Virus record (IMG/VR): IMGVR_UViG_3300005590_000060 | Coordinates: 1 to 34,087 of that record | DNA: 34,087 nucleotides | Strand: one strand, 5' to 3' | From: a virus | Shown: one piece after another, positions 1 to 6,421 of the stretch | How the letters are laid out: each line of letters opens with the position of its first letter | Position numbering within the stretch: position 1 is the first letter of the stretch | Translations under genes and position numbers: made by a program | The notes under the pieces: generated by a model | Told to the model about the DNA's origin: nothing | Databases searched by the model: none | Seen by the model: only the letters and a program-made list of their open reading frames with translations

Positions 1-131
1 TGAGCGCCAGCATCTATCCAGTTGTACACGGTCTGGCGACTGGCGTTCATCTTCTTGGCAAATGTAGCAACACTCTGATGTTCGTTCTTTATTAAGTCGA
101 TTGTTAATTCGACGGGTTCGTGGTTATTCAT
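1..131 (-). CDS. Helix-turn-helix DNA-binding protein, N-terminal fragment
   Basis: The frame opens with ATG at 131-129 and runs off the left edge, giving 43 residues of a longer or small protein. It starts MNNHEPVELTIDLIKNEH and continues into SVATFAKKMNASRQTVYNW (about residues 20-38), which has the spacing of a helix-turn-helix with a recognition helix after the Ala-Ser turn. Such proteins in phages are Cro/CI-like regulators or small transcription factors. It is the last minus-strand gene seen at this end, downstream of the pentapeptide-repeat gene, so it probably belongs to the same early operon. The missing C-terminus prevents a family assignment. The reading is direct; the role is inference. 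Confidence 0.6.
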   Translation of the reverse strand, partial: MNNHEPVELTIDLIKNEHQSVATFAKKMNASRQTVYNWIDAGA

Positions 132-161
132 AAATTCCAATACTTTAAGTTAGGGAACCTC

Positions 162-177
162 AGCCCTGTTAAGGGCT
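162..177. terminator. Small hairpin between HTH gene and pentapeptide gene
   Basis: AGCCCT and AGGGCT form a 6-bp stem around a GTTA loop in the 54-base gap after the pentapeptide-repeat gene. It lies downstream of that gene in the minus direction, but no run of T follows, so it is at best a weak terminator or an RNA-processing hairpin. Confidence 0.3.
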
Positions 178-185
178 TGACTGGG

Positions 186-743
186 TTAAACCTTCGTCGG
201 TTTACATGGTGATAGTTCAATGGTTTTGAAGATGTAGTCCTTCCACTTCATCCACCAATCAAGCGCATCATCATCCATTAAGTTAATAGCCTTATCGCTA
301 AACTGCTTCCATTCTTCAATGCTGTGTCGTTGGCAGCCAATTTGCAGAACTTTATCTGTGTATGTGATAGACCACATTTCAAGTTGCAGGCTCTTAATAT
401 GACACATATTACCCACTACACCGATCAGGTTTGCACCGCTTAGGTTTGCACCGCTTAGGTCTGCACCGCTTAGGTCTGTACGACGCAGGTTTGCACCGCT
501 TAGGTTTGCACCGCTTAGGTTTGCACCGCTTAGGTTTGCACCGCTTAGGTTTGCACCGCTTAGGTCTGCACCGCTTAGGTTTGCATCGCGTAGGTTTGCA
601 TCGCGTAGGTCTGCATCGCTTAGGTCTGCATCGCTTAGGTCTGCATCGCGTAGGTCTGCACGCTCACCGACTTCAACGTTGTTCAACCACTTAACATGAT
701 TCTGTAGGACGTTGTTCAATTCTTCTTGTGTGTACTTTTTCAT
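186..743 (-). CDS. Pentapeptide-repeat protein
   Basis: The 185-aa product has a short N-terminal region, then about fifteen consecutive pentapeptides of the type A(D/N)LSG or ADLRD from about residue 28 to 106, then a non-repeat tail of about 80 residues rich in Trp ([12 protein letters not shown]). Pentapeptide repeats fold as a right-handed quadrilateral beta helix. Some, such as Qnr and MfpA, mimic DNA and bind gyrase, but many phage members have no known role, so none is assigned. AAGGA lies 8 bases before the ATG, inside the end of the upstream 69-aa gene, which suggests translational coupling. The repeat is nearly identical at the DNA level (15-base unit), so copy number may vary. Confidence 0.85.
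   Translation of the reverse strand: MKKYTQEELNNVLQNHVKWLNNVEVGERADLRDADLSDADLSDADLRDANLRDANLSGADLSGANLSGANLSGANLSGANLSGANLRRTDLSGADLSGANLSGANLIGVVGNMCHIKSLQLEMWSITYTDKVLQIGCQRHSIEEWKQFSDKAINLMDDDALDWWMKWKDYIFKTIELSPCKPTKV
427..663. repeat. 15-bp tandem repeat encoding the pentapeptides
   Basis: About fifteen copies of a 15-base unit, in plus orientation TTGCACCGCTTAGGT with C/T, ACC/ATC and CTT/CGT variants. They encode the pentapeptides on the minus strand. Adjacent copies often differ at no or one position, which suggests recent expansion by slippage or unequal recombination. The unit is a multiple of three, so gain or loss keeps the frame. Confidence 0.9.
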
Positions 744-747
744 GGTG

Positions 748-957
748 TTATTCCTTAATACTTTTTAAAACGTCATGAGCGTCTAATTCCATACCATGAT
801 TTAAGGTATGATCAACGCCTTTAATTTCTACAGTCATTTTCTCACCATACACACCGTGTAAATCGCTACATTCATCACAATCAAAATGCAATATGGCATT
901 GTACTTTTTCAAAAGCTCATATAGTTCAGTTTTAAAATTTTCAACGTTATTACTCAT
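748..957 (-). CDS. Small hypothetical protein, 69 aa
   Basis: An acidic 69-aa protein with a helical N-terminus ([16 protein letters not shown]) followed by [20 protein letters not shown], which has two cysteines in DCDEC that could bind metal. I do not recognise a family. A good ribosome binding site, CAGGAG, lies 7 bases before the ATG at 957. Its start overlaps the stop of the upstream 40-aa gene (ATGA), and its stop is four bases before the pentapeptide gene, so the three are probably one operon. Confidence 0.7.
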   Translation of the reverse strand: MSNNVENFKTELYELLKKYNAILHFDCDECSDLHGVYGEKMTVEIKGVDHTLNHGMELDAHDVLKSIKE

Positions 958-1076
958 GGTGTTACTCCTGCTATATATTGCGTCTTTGTATCGGTGGCGT
1001 GGTTCATCGTCTCTATTGCGTCGATGAGGCCGTGGGCGGTTGTTAATATGGCTAGTATCGTTAGGGCTTTGATCAT
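954..1076 (-). CDS. Short protein with hydrophobic N-terminus, 40 aa
   Basis: A short frame from ATG at 1076-1074 to TGA at 956-954. It starts MIKALTILAILTTAHGLIDA and has a polar C-terminal half. The N-terminus looks like a signal peptide or a single membrane segment (ALTILAIL). Support for its reality: TTAGGA lies about 9 bases before the ATG, and its stop overlaps the next gene start in the ATGA form used throughout the minus-strand genes. It fills most of what would otherwise be a 190-base gap. No family is recognised; a small membrane or lysis-related peptide is possible. It could also be chance. Confidence 0.5.
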   Translation of the reverse strand: MIKALTILAILTTAHGLIDAIETMNHATDTKTQYIAGVTP

Positions 1077-1112
1077 TTTTAATAATCCTAAACTGAAATA
1101 ATGCAAAGTAAG

Positions 1113-1130
1113 GCCGTGCAGATACACGGC
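1113..1130 (-). terminator. Hairpin downstream of the 165-aa gene
   Basis: GCCGTG and CACGGC form a 6-bp GC-rich stem with a 6-base loop, 20 bases after the stop of the 165-aa gene in the minus direction. It is followed by CTTACTTTG, which is only weakly T-rich, so it may be a partial terminator or attenuator inside the minus-strand operon. Confidence 0.35.
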
Positions 1131-1149
1131 GTGATAATGTAGGTGAATA

Positions 1150-1647
1150 TCATTTAATCGGTGTAACCATGTACTTCTTATTGTGTGCGCTCACCGGTAC
1201 CAGCTCGTAAATGTCCACACCGGAAAGAGCGCGCCCATTGATTTCCTTAATACAGTTAATCTCGAAACCAATGACGTTCAAGATACGGCGCATACATCCA
1301 AAGCCGCACGCACCGTCTACATAAGCCGTCTTAGCCTCACGCTTCCAATACAGACCATAGAAGGCGTGATCCTTCATTGACTGGACCGGTGACTTAATGG
1401 AAGCATCGCGGAAGCGCTTAGCCAACTTGTCTAACTCAGGTTGAAAGTGAGTCATTAGGAACTCACCAAGGCATTTACCAGTGCGGTCGTAACCTGTGCC
1501 GGTAGCATGTGTGATCTTAGTATCGTTACGGTCCAGCAGGGCAACGCTACCGTTACCACGACATGTCCACTTGAACTGTAGCGGGGTTAGATTGCGGTTC
1601 TGATTCAGGAATGCTTGCTGAGCTGCTTTTGTTAATAGTGTGTTCAT
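1150..1647 (-). CDS. Hypothetical phage protein, 165 aa
   Basis: The first minus-strand gene after the control region. The product begins MNTLLTKAAQQAFLNQNRN and has a glycine/cysteine-rich patch VDGACGFGCMRRIL near residue 115. It has no membrane segment or signal peptide. I do not recognise the family. Being the promoter-proximal gene of the minus arm, it is likely an early-expressed takeover or regulatory protein; that is inference from position only. The ribosome binding site is weak (GCGAGAA, about 6 bases from the ATG). A candidate promoter lies at 1683-1711. Confidence 0.7.
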   Translation of the reverse strand: MNTLLTKAAQQAFLNQNRNLTPLQFKWTCRGNGSVALLDRNDTKITHATGTGYDRTGKCLGEFLMTHFQPELDKLAKRFRDASIKSPVQSMKDHAFYGLYWKREAKTAYVDGACGFGCMRRILNVIGFEINCIKEINGRALSGVDIYELVPVSAHNKKYMVTPIK

Positions 1648-1682
1648 ACTGTTCTCGCTGTGTTGTTTGTTTTGATGAGTGC

Positions 1683-1711
1683 AGTATCGTCCATCTGATT
1701 TGACATGTCCA
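1683..1711 (-). promoter_or_regulatory. Candidate sigma-70 promoter of the minus arm
   Basis: On the minus strand, TGGACA (1711-1706) is followed after exactly 17 bases by GATACT (1688-1683). It matches the consensus at 5 of 6 and 4 of 6 positions. Transcription would begin near 1676, about 30 bases before the ATG at 1647. The -35 box overlaps the palindrome GACATGTC at 1702-1709, a possible operator. Confidence 0.45.
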
Positions 1712-1807
1712 GAACTTTTTACAGTTAATATTGGTCAATATGCGCCTACTTTCACCGGTATAATGTTGTGGCTCGTGTATAAATGAAGAATGACACCAAT
1801 CGAGGTA

Positions 1808-2297
1808 TGTACAGAGGCGCAAAATGTCTTCTGTACATTCTCTGTACATGTTTGTGATGAAATGCGTCATTTTATAAATGTTGCGAGAAATGGCGGTGAA
1901 ATGCGTGAGACTGTTGTACCAAATGTGCTGGATTGTGACAGTGTTGCGGGAAATGGCGGCGAACGGTCGCAATTGGTTAAAAAGTATACGAATGTGCTGA
2001 AAAATGTTGTACAGATATGTACAGAGAATGTACACTTTCTCTGTACAAGCTACAGGCCGCATGAGCCGTGGGCTGTAGAGGTTTTTGGAAATTCTGCGCC
2101 AAAACGTCTGTACAATAGGTCCTGCTTAGTCTCCCAAGGGCTACAGAGGAGGTTGTACAGATAGCGGATTTTTTGGGGGGTTAGCAAGTTAAGATTAAAG
2201 CATATAGGTAAAATCAGGATTTACGGTGTTTCGCGGCTTCTCTGTACAAGTGATGCGAGCGGTGTAAATGCGGTGAAATGCGTGAAACATGTGTACC
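1808..2297. repeat. Array of TGTACA palindromic sites
   Basis: TGTACA occurs at 1808, 1832, 1843, 2008, 2018, 2029, 2042, 2109, 2154 and 2243, with TGTACC at 1915 and 2292. Several are flanked by TCTC on the left or GAGA on the right, so the fuller motif is close to TCTCTGTACA. The spacings in the clusters are 11, 10, 11 and 13 bases, about one helical turn, as expected for a protein binding cooperatively along one face of DNA. Ten copies in under 450 bases is far more than chance (about 0.1 expected with equal base use). Confidence 0.8.
1881..1963 (+). repeat. Pair of 20-bp direct repeats
   Basis: TTGCGAGAAATGGCGGTGAA (1881-1900) and TTGCGGGAAATGGCGGCGAA (1944-1963) match at 18 of 20 positions and start 63 bases apart. 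A related copy, AAATGCGGTGAAATGCGTGA, starts at 2267 and resembles the segment at 1888-1907. They lie between clusters of TGTACA sites and could be iterons or a second operator type. Confidence 0.6.
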
Positions 2298-2317
2298 ATG
2301 TTGCATAATAGCAGAAG

Positions 2318-2348
2318 TTGACATTTCAATCGCTGTGTGGTTGATACG
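2318..2348 (+). promoter_or_regulatory. Weak candidate promoter before terminase small subunit
   Basis: A perfect TTGACA (2318-2323) lies 75 bases before the start of the small terminase gene, but the best -10 partner is GATACG (2343-2348), with a long spacer of 19 bases and 3 of 6 matches. It may need an activator, perhaps the protein that binds the TGTACA sites. No good alternative was found. Confidence 0.25.
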
Positions 2349-2398
2349 GTGGGTAATGGGCGATACAATTTCCAAAAACATTACAGGGTGGACGAACC

Positions 2399-2923
2399 AT
2401 GGGTCGCAAGTTTGAAGTGAAAGACTTCATCGGTATTGATATACACGCGAAGCACTTTAACTTTGCGATTGAATACAGCAAAGACTTTAATGCACGTCGT
2501 GCGGCTGCTGTGTGCGGCTATGCGCCGGAATCAGGTTATACATTGTCAGAACGTGAAGACGTGCAGACCGTTCTATCGGTGATAGCGTCAAAGCGTCTGG
2601 AGTCGTCGCACATCGACGCTGAGTGGGTACTCATGGAAGCGGTAGATAATCATTTGATTGCGAGGCAGAGCGATAACATAACCGCCAGCAATACAGCACT
2701 GAATCTGATTGCGAAACATACCATGGTGGATGCATTGGCAAGTGATAAGCTGAACCTCAATGTACAGGGTGATAAAGAGATCCGCGATAGACTCATGAGA
2801 GCGCGTCACAGAGTAGGAGGCGCTGAACCTACACCAATACACCAAGAATCAGAGAACGGTCCGCAGCAGGGCAGCAGTGGAGCCTCAGGCACCGATTCAA
2901 CCAATGACGTGAGCTTTTTTTAA
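2399..2923 (+). CDS. terS: Terminase small subunit
   Basis: The 174-aa protein recognises phage DNA and hands it to the large terminase for packaging. Its N-terminal half contains the helix-turn-helix signature of the family (FNARRAAAVCGYAPESGYTL, about residues 31-50). The middle has the pattern AEWVLMEAVDN ... TALNLIAKHTMVDALAS seen in Terminase_2-type small subunits, used for oligomerisation. The last 35 residues are a flexible Gln/Ser/Gly-rich tail. GGGTGG lies about 8 bases before the ATG. The stop overlaps the terL start (TAATG), so the two are translationally coupled. It begins directly after the TGTACA-rich control region, a natural place for its DNA target. Assignment rests on motif pattern and position. 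Confidence 0.85.
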   Translation: MGRKFEVKDFIGIDIHAKHFNFAIEYSKDFNARRAAAVCGYAPESGYTLSEREDVQTVLSVIASKRLESSHIDAEWVLMEAVDNHLIARQSDNITASNTALNLIAKHTMVDALASDKLNLNVQGDKEIRDRLMRARHRVGGAEPTPIHQESENGPQQGSSGASGTDSTNDVSFF

Positions 2924-4479
2924 TGAATCCATTGAATCAGGCTATGCACATTGCACCGCAGAATGACTTCTTCGAACCTGGTCAAATGGATATTGTGCTG
3001 GCGGATGAATGCGCACGTTTCCATCATGATCCGCTGGGCTGGGTAATGTGGGCGTTTGACTGGGGCTACGGTGAGCTTGAAGGCTTCGACGGTCCTGATA
3101 CATGGCAGATAGAATTCCTCAGTCAGTGGGGTGAATCACTACGCAATAATCCATTCGACGGTGTGACACCTAAAGACCCATACAGGGACGCCACTGCATC
3201 CGGTCACGGTATCGGTAAATCGGCAATCAGTTCATGGATTATTCTGTTCATCATGAGCACACGACCTTATTCGAAAGGCATCGTTACTGCGAATACAGGG
3301 GACCAACTGCGCACTAAAACATGGGGTGAGTTGGGTAAATGGAAGTCTCGTTGCATCGTGGGTCACTGGTTCGAGTACAACAATGGTAAAGGCTCCATGA
3401 ATCTCTATCACAAGTCATGGCCTGAATCATGGCGTGTGGATGCGCAAACCTGTAGAGAAGAGAACAGCGAAGCATTCGCTGGACTGCATGCGGCAAACTC
3501 AACACCATTCTACTTATTCGATGAAGCATCAGCAGTGCCCGATAAGATCTGGGAAGTTGCGGAAGGTGGTCTGACGGATGGTGAACCGATGTTCTTCGTA
3601 TTCGGTAATCCGACACGTAACACGGGTAAATTCCGTGACTGTTTCACACGACAGAAGCATCGGTGGAACACCAGACAGGTAGACAGTCGCACGGCCAAAA
3701 TGACGAACAAAACGCTGATTGAAGAATGGCGGAATGACTGGGGTGAGGACTCCGACTTCTTCAGGGTGCGTGTGTTGGGACGTTTTCCACGTGCAGGTGA
3801 TATGCAGTTCATCGGCACAGATATGTGCTTTGATGCAATGAAGCGCAATGCCGGTCGTTACCTTGGTACAGATCCTTTAATCTGCGGTGTTGATCTGGCA
3901 CGCGGCGGCGATGACAACTGTTTTATCTCATTCAGGCGTGGACAGGATGCTAAGTCAGAAAAGACGTACAGAATACCGGGCGAGAACTCACGTGATTCAA
4001 TGAAGGTTGTGAGTAAGTTAACCATGCTGTTTGATCGACATAAGCCGGACGTGATCTTTGTCGATGTCGGTGCAATGGGTGGACCCATCGGTGATAGGCT
4101 GCGTCAGTTGGGTTATCACGTTGTGGATATTGGCTTCGGGTGGAAAGCTGACAATGAGAAGGAATACGCGAACAAGGCTTCTGAGATGTGGGGTCGTATG
4201 CGTCAGTGGATCATACGCGGTGGATCAATTCCTGATGAATCTGAATTAGAACAAGAACTCACCGCACGTGAATACCAACATGACGCGAAAGACCGCATCA
4301 TGATTGAACCTAAGAAAGAAATGAAGAAGCGTATAGGTCATTCGCCCGACTGGGCTGATGCATTGGCGCTGACATTTGCGCAAGAAGTACCGTCTAGGGT
4401 GTTACCGCGTGGACACTTGGATAAAGCACCAGGTGCACGGGTGAAACAGATAGAACATGACCCGCTTGCAGACATGTAG
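2923..4479 (+). CDS. terL: Terminase large subunit
   Basis: The 518-aa packaging motor and nuclease docks on the portal and pumps DNA into the head. The ATPase half has a Walker A loop GHGIGKS (94-100), the Walker B strand and catalytic acid in FYLFDE (196-201), and a coupling motif FGNPTRNTGKF (about 228-238). The C-terminal RNase H-like nuclease shows the first acid in GVDLARGGDD (about 323), a second in VIFVDVGAMGG and the last in DWADALALTF. Length and motif order are normal for the family, and no key residue is missing. It starts on the A of the terS stop (TAATG). It is followed by a 57-base gap. Confidence 0.95.
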   Translation: MNPLNQAMHIAPQNDFFEPGQMDIVLADECARFHHDPLGWVMWAFDWGYGELEGFDGPDTWQIEFLSQWGESLRNNPFDGVTPKDPYRDATASGHGIGKSAISSWIILFIMSTRPYSKGIVTANTGDQLRTKTWGELGKWKSRCIVGHWFEYNNGKGSMNLYHKSWPESWRVDAQTCREENSEAFAGLHAANSTPFYLFDEASAVPDKIWEVAEGGLTDGEPMFFVFGNPTRNTGKFRDCFTRQKHRWNTRQVDSRTAKMTNKTLIEEWRNDWGEDSDFFRVRVLGRFPRAGDMQFIGTDMCFDAMKRNAGRYLGTDPLICGVDLARGGDDNCFISFRRGQDAKSEKTYRIPGENSRDSMKVVSKLTMLFDRHKPDVIFVDVGAMGGPIGDRLRQLGYHVVDIGFGWKADNEKEYANKASEMWGRMRQWIIRGGSIPDESELEQELTAREYQHDAKDRIMIEPKKEMKKRIGHSPDWADALALTFAQEVPSRVLPRGHLDKAPGARVKQIEHDPLADM

Positions 4480-4536
4480 CGGTGTGATACACTCTCAATT
4501 AATTTGTCAAGTCTAATAACAAACAGGACTGATTTA

Positions 4537-4740
4537 ATGTGCATGAGTTCACCGCGGGCACCATCGCCGCCGCCTAAATTACCTGAAGCGCCGACGCCAC
4601 CAGACGCCAGTGCATCACAAGCATCACAGACCGACCGTCGTCGTGGTCAGGGTGTTGCATCCACCATCTTAACCAGTCCCCGCGGTGTAACAGACACAGC
4701 GTCCGGCACCGGTGCGGCTAAGACACTGCTAGGTAGCTGA
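4537..4740 (+). CDS. Small proline-rich phage virion-region protein, 67 aa
   Basis: Translation is best started at ATG 4537, preceded by AACAGGAC; an upstream ATG at 4504 in the same frame has no ribosome binding site. The product begins MCMSSPRAPSPPPKLPEA, then has a basic patch (DRRRGQG) and a conserved-looking ASTILTSPRGV, and ends AAKTLLGS. Short proteins with an N-terminal Met-Cys, a proline-rich stretch, S-T-(I/V)-L-T and a terminal K-T-L-L-G are common among head and tail genes of podophages, usually without known function. It may be a minor structural protein. The cysteine at position 2 is not part of a lipobox, since no signal peptide is present. Confidence 0.75.
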   Translation: MCMSSPRAPSPPPKLPEAPTPPDASASQASQTDRRRGQGVASTILTSPRGVTDTASGTGAAKTLLGS

Positions 4741-4741
4741 T

Positions 4742-6421
4742 ATGTCAACAGGCGCAGTGTTACTGGATACAACGCGATACGTCAGGATTAATAAAGGATT
4801 GAACCCGCTGTTATTACAGGCGTCGCGTGACACAGTGCGTATTGTGTTCAGTGAGTTTAGACCTTCGTTAGGTAATGATGCGTTTCATTCACTCGGTGGA
4901 GCAGATGAACCGTTGCAACTTCCATACATTGATACAAATGTATGGGCGTTGGCGATGACGAATACGAGTAGTCTAATTGTGACAGAGTTCACGCAATCAG
5001 CTATAAGTGAACTACCTAAAACTGCATTCGGTGAGTTATCCGTAGCCGAACCTACACCGATTATGCAGATCTCAGCTCAATATGGCCTCACTGACGAGGT
5101 GATGACGATAGTCGATAATGGTGCAACTACATTCAACGGCGATAGTTTATTCAATGTGAGTACTGGAACAGACCCATTAGGGTTGGCATCATTGAATACA
5201 AAAAAACAACTAGCATATAAACCTGGTCAAGGTGCTTTAGCTAGATTTACTTCCATATTCTCAACAGGTGTACCCGACAGTTTGCAAGCTGCCGGTTTAA
5301 TAAACTCAGAAGATGCATTCGCATTTGGATACCTCGGTGACACGTTCGGTATTATTTATTCACGCGGTGGTAAAACAGAGCATCAGGAGTTGACGGTATC
5401 CAGTGCTGCCACCGGTAGCGAGACCGCAAATGTAACGGTTAACGGTGTGGTGTATTCGGTACCACTAACGGCAGGTACAACGAATCACAATGCACAAGAA
5501 ATAGCCGCCAGCTTAACAACACAAGTACCTAACTTTTTATTCTCAGCGAATAATAATGTAGTTTCGTCTATGGATTTGTTACCTGTACCGAATGTCATTT
5601 ATGCATTTACAAGTACAACGGCTGTTGCTGCATGGGAGCAACAGCAAGCCGGTGTAGAACCTGTGATAACGTTAATACCTCAAACAACGTGGAACCGAAA
5701 CACGGTTCAATGGTTGGACCCTACGAAAGGGAACGTGTATTCAATATCTATTCAATATCTGGGTTTCGGTAATATTCAGTTCTACGTTGAAGATGAGATA
5801 CACGGCGGACCTGTATTGGTGCATCAAATAGAATATGCTAATAAAAATGTAATACCAAGTGTAGGTAATCCCACATTCAGAATAGGCTGGCTGGCTAGGA
5901 ATTTAGGTAACAATACAGACCTAATAGTGAGCGGTGCATCTGCCGCCGGTTTCGTGGAAGGTGATAATGTAATAGACACATTACCGCGTGCTGTTGAATC
6001 TGTAACGACTGATATTGGTACAACTCAAACCAACGTCATCACTATCAGGAATCGGTTTCATTTCGGTGATAAGATTAATAGGGCTGATATAGTTCCATTA
6101 ATGTTATCAATGGGGACTGAGGGGAATAAAGGTGCGTTTTTTCGCCTAGTTGCTAATGCTGAATTTAACGGCGATGTAAATTTCAATTATATTGACGAAG
6201 CTAATTCGGTTGCAGAAGTGTCAACTGACACTGTTGAATTAGTACCCGATTCAGGTAGATTCATTGCGTCATTCCTGGTGACTCAACAAGGTAGAGTTGT
6301 AAGCTCTAATGATTTTAAAACACGAATATTCCCAGATGATCAGCTTACACTGTCGGCATCTGTAACAGCTACACCGGCGGCAGTTATGACGGGCGCAGCC
6401 GTGTGGCAAGAGGAGCTATAA
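4742..6421 (+). CDS. Virion structural protein, possibly head fibre or decoration
   Basis: A 559-aa protein between terminase and portal. Its N-terminal 85 residues include FHSLGGADEPLQLPYIDTNV and ALAMTNTSSL, a pattern I associate with structural proteins of phages; this is from memory. The middle, about residues 325-410 (NTVQWLDPTKGNVYSISIQY to DLIVSGASAAGF), is a beta-rich segment with features such as FYVEDEIHGGPVLVHQIEYANKN, which I also associate with virion and fibre-like proteins. No enzymatic motif is seen. AGGT lies close to the ATG, and the gene abuts the portal without a gap. About half of its Arg codons are AGA/AGG (9 of 18 by my count), unlike the portal, where CGN dominates. 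A surface-exposed, exchangeable protein is plausible. Confidence 0.6.
   Translation: MSTGAVLLDTTRYVRINKGLNPLLLQASRDTVRIVFSEFRPSLGNDAFHSLGGADEPLQLPYIDTNVWALAMTNTSSLIVTEFTQSAISELPKTAFGELSVAEPTPIMQISAQYGLTDEVMTIVDNGATTFNGDSLFNVSTGTDPLGLASLNTKKQLAYKPGQGALARFTSIFSTGVPDSLQAAGLINSEDAFAFGYLGDTFGIIYSRGGKTEHQELTVSSAATGSETANVTVNGVVYSVPLTAGTTNHNAQEIAASLTTQVPNFLFSANNNVVSSMDLLPVPNVIYAFTSTTAVAAWEQQQAGVEPVITLIPQTTWNRNTVQWLDPTKGNVYSISIQYLGFGNIQFYVEDEIHGGPVLVHQIEYANKNVIPSVGNPTFRIGWLARNLGNNTDLIVSGASAAGFVEGDNVIDTLPRAVESVTTDIGTTQTNVITIRNRFHFGDKINRADIVPLMLSMGTEGNKGAFFRLVANAEFNGDVNFNYIDEANSVAEVSTDTVELVPDSGRFIASFLVTQQGRVVSSNDFKTRIFPDDQLTLSASVTATPAAVMTGAAVWQEEL

Larger units (their letters stand above)
1648..2398. 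promoter_or_regulatory. Divergent control region, no convincing gene
   Basis: About 750 bases between the minus-strand and plus-strand gene arms. It holds ten TGTACA palindromes plus two near-copies ending in TGTACC, a pair of 20-base direct repeats, an imperfect repeat of about 33 bases (1888-1920 and 2267-2297), and candidate promoters facing out on both sides. It abuts the small terminase gene. Possible jobs, not mutually exclusive, are the operator of a phage regulator, the replication origin, and the pac/cos recognition site, since terminase small subunits often bind near their own gene. A 124-codon plus-strand frame (1790-2164) is built from the repeats and is not accepted as a gene. 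Confidence 0.7.

Noticed and set aside
431-694. Plus-strand frame of HRLGL repeats
   Set aside because: It is the complement of the pentapeptide-repeat coding DNA; any 15-base repeat is open on the opposite strand.
1553-2062. 169-codon minus-strand frame across the control region
   Set aside because: It overlaps the start of the 165-aa gene and the TGTACA repeats, has no ribosome binding site, and gives a peptide rich in His, Cys and Ile with no domain character.
1790-2164. 124-codon plus-strand frame in the control region
   Set aside because: It has no good ribosome binding site, its peptide (repeated CTE/FCT segments) is a translation of the TGTACA repeats, and it lies in a region with dense palindromes and promoters.
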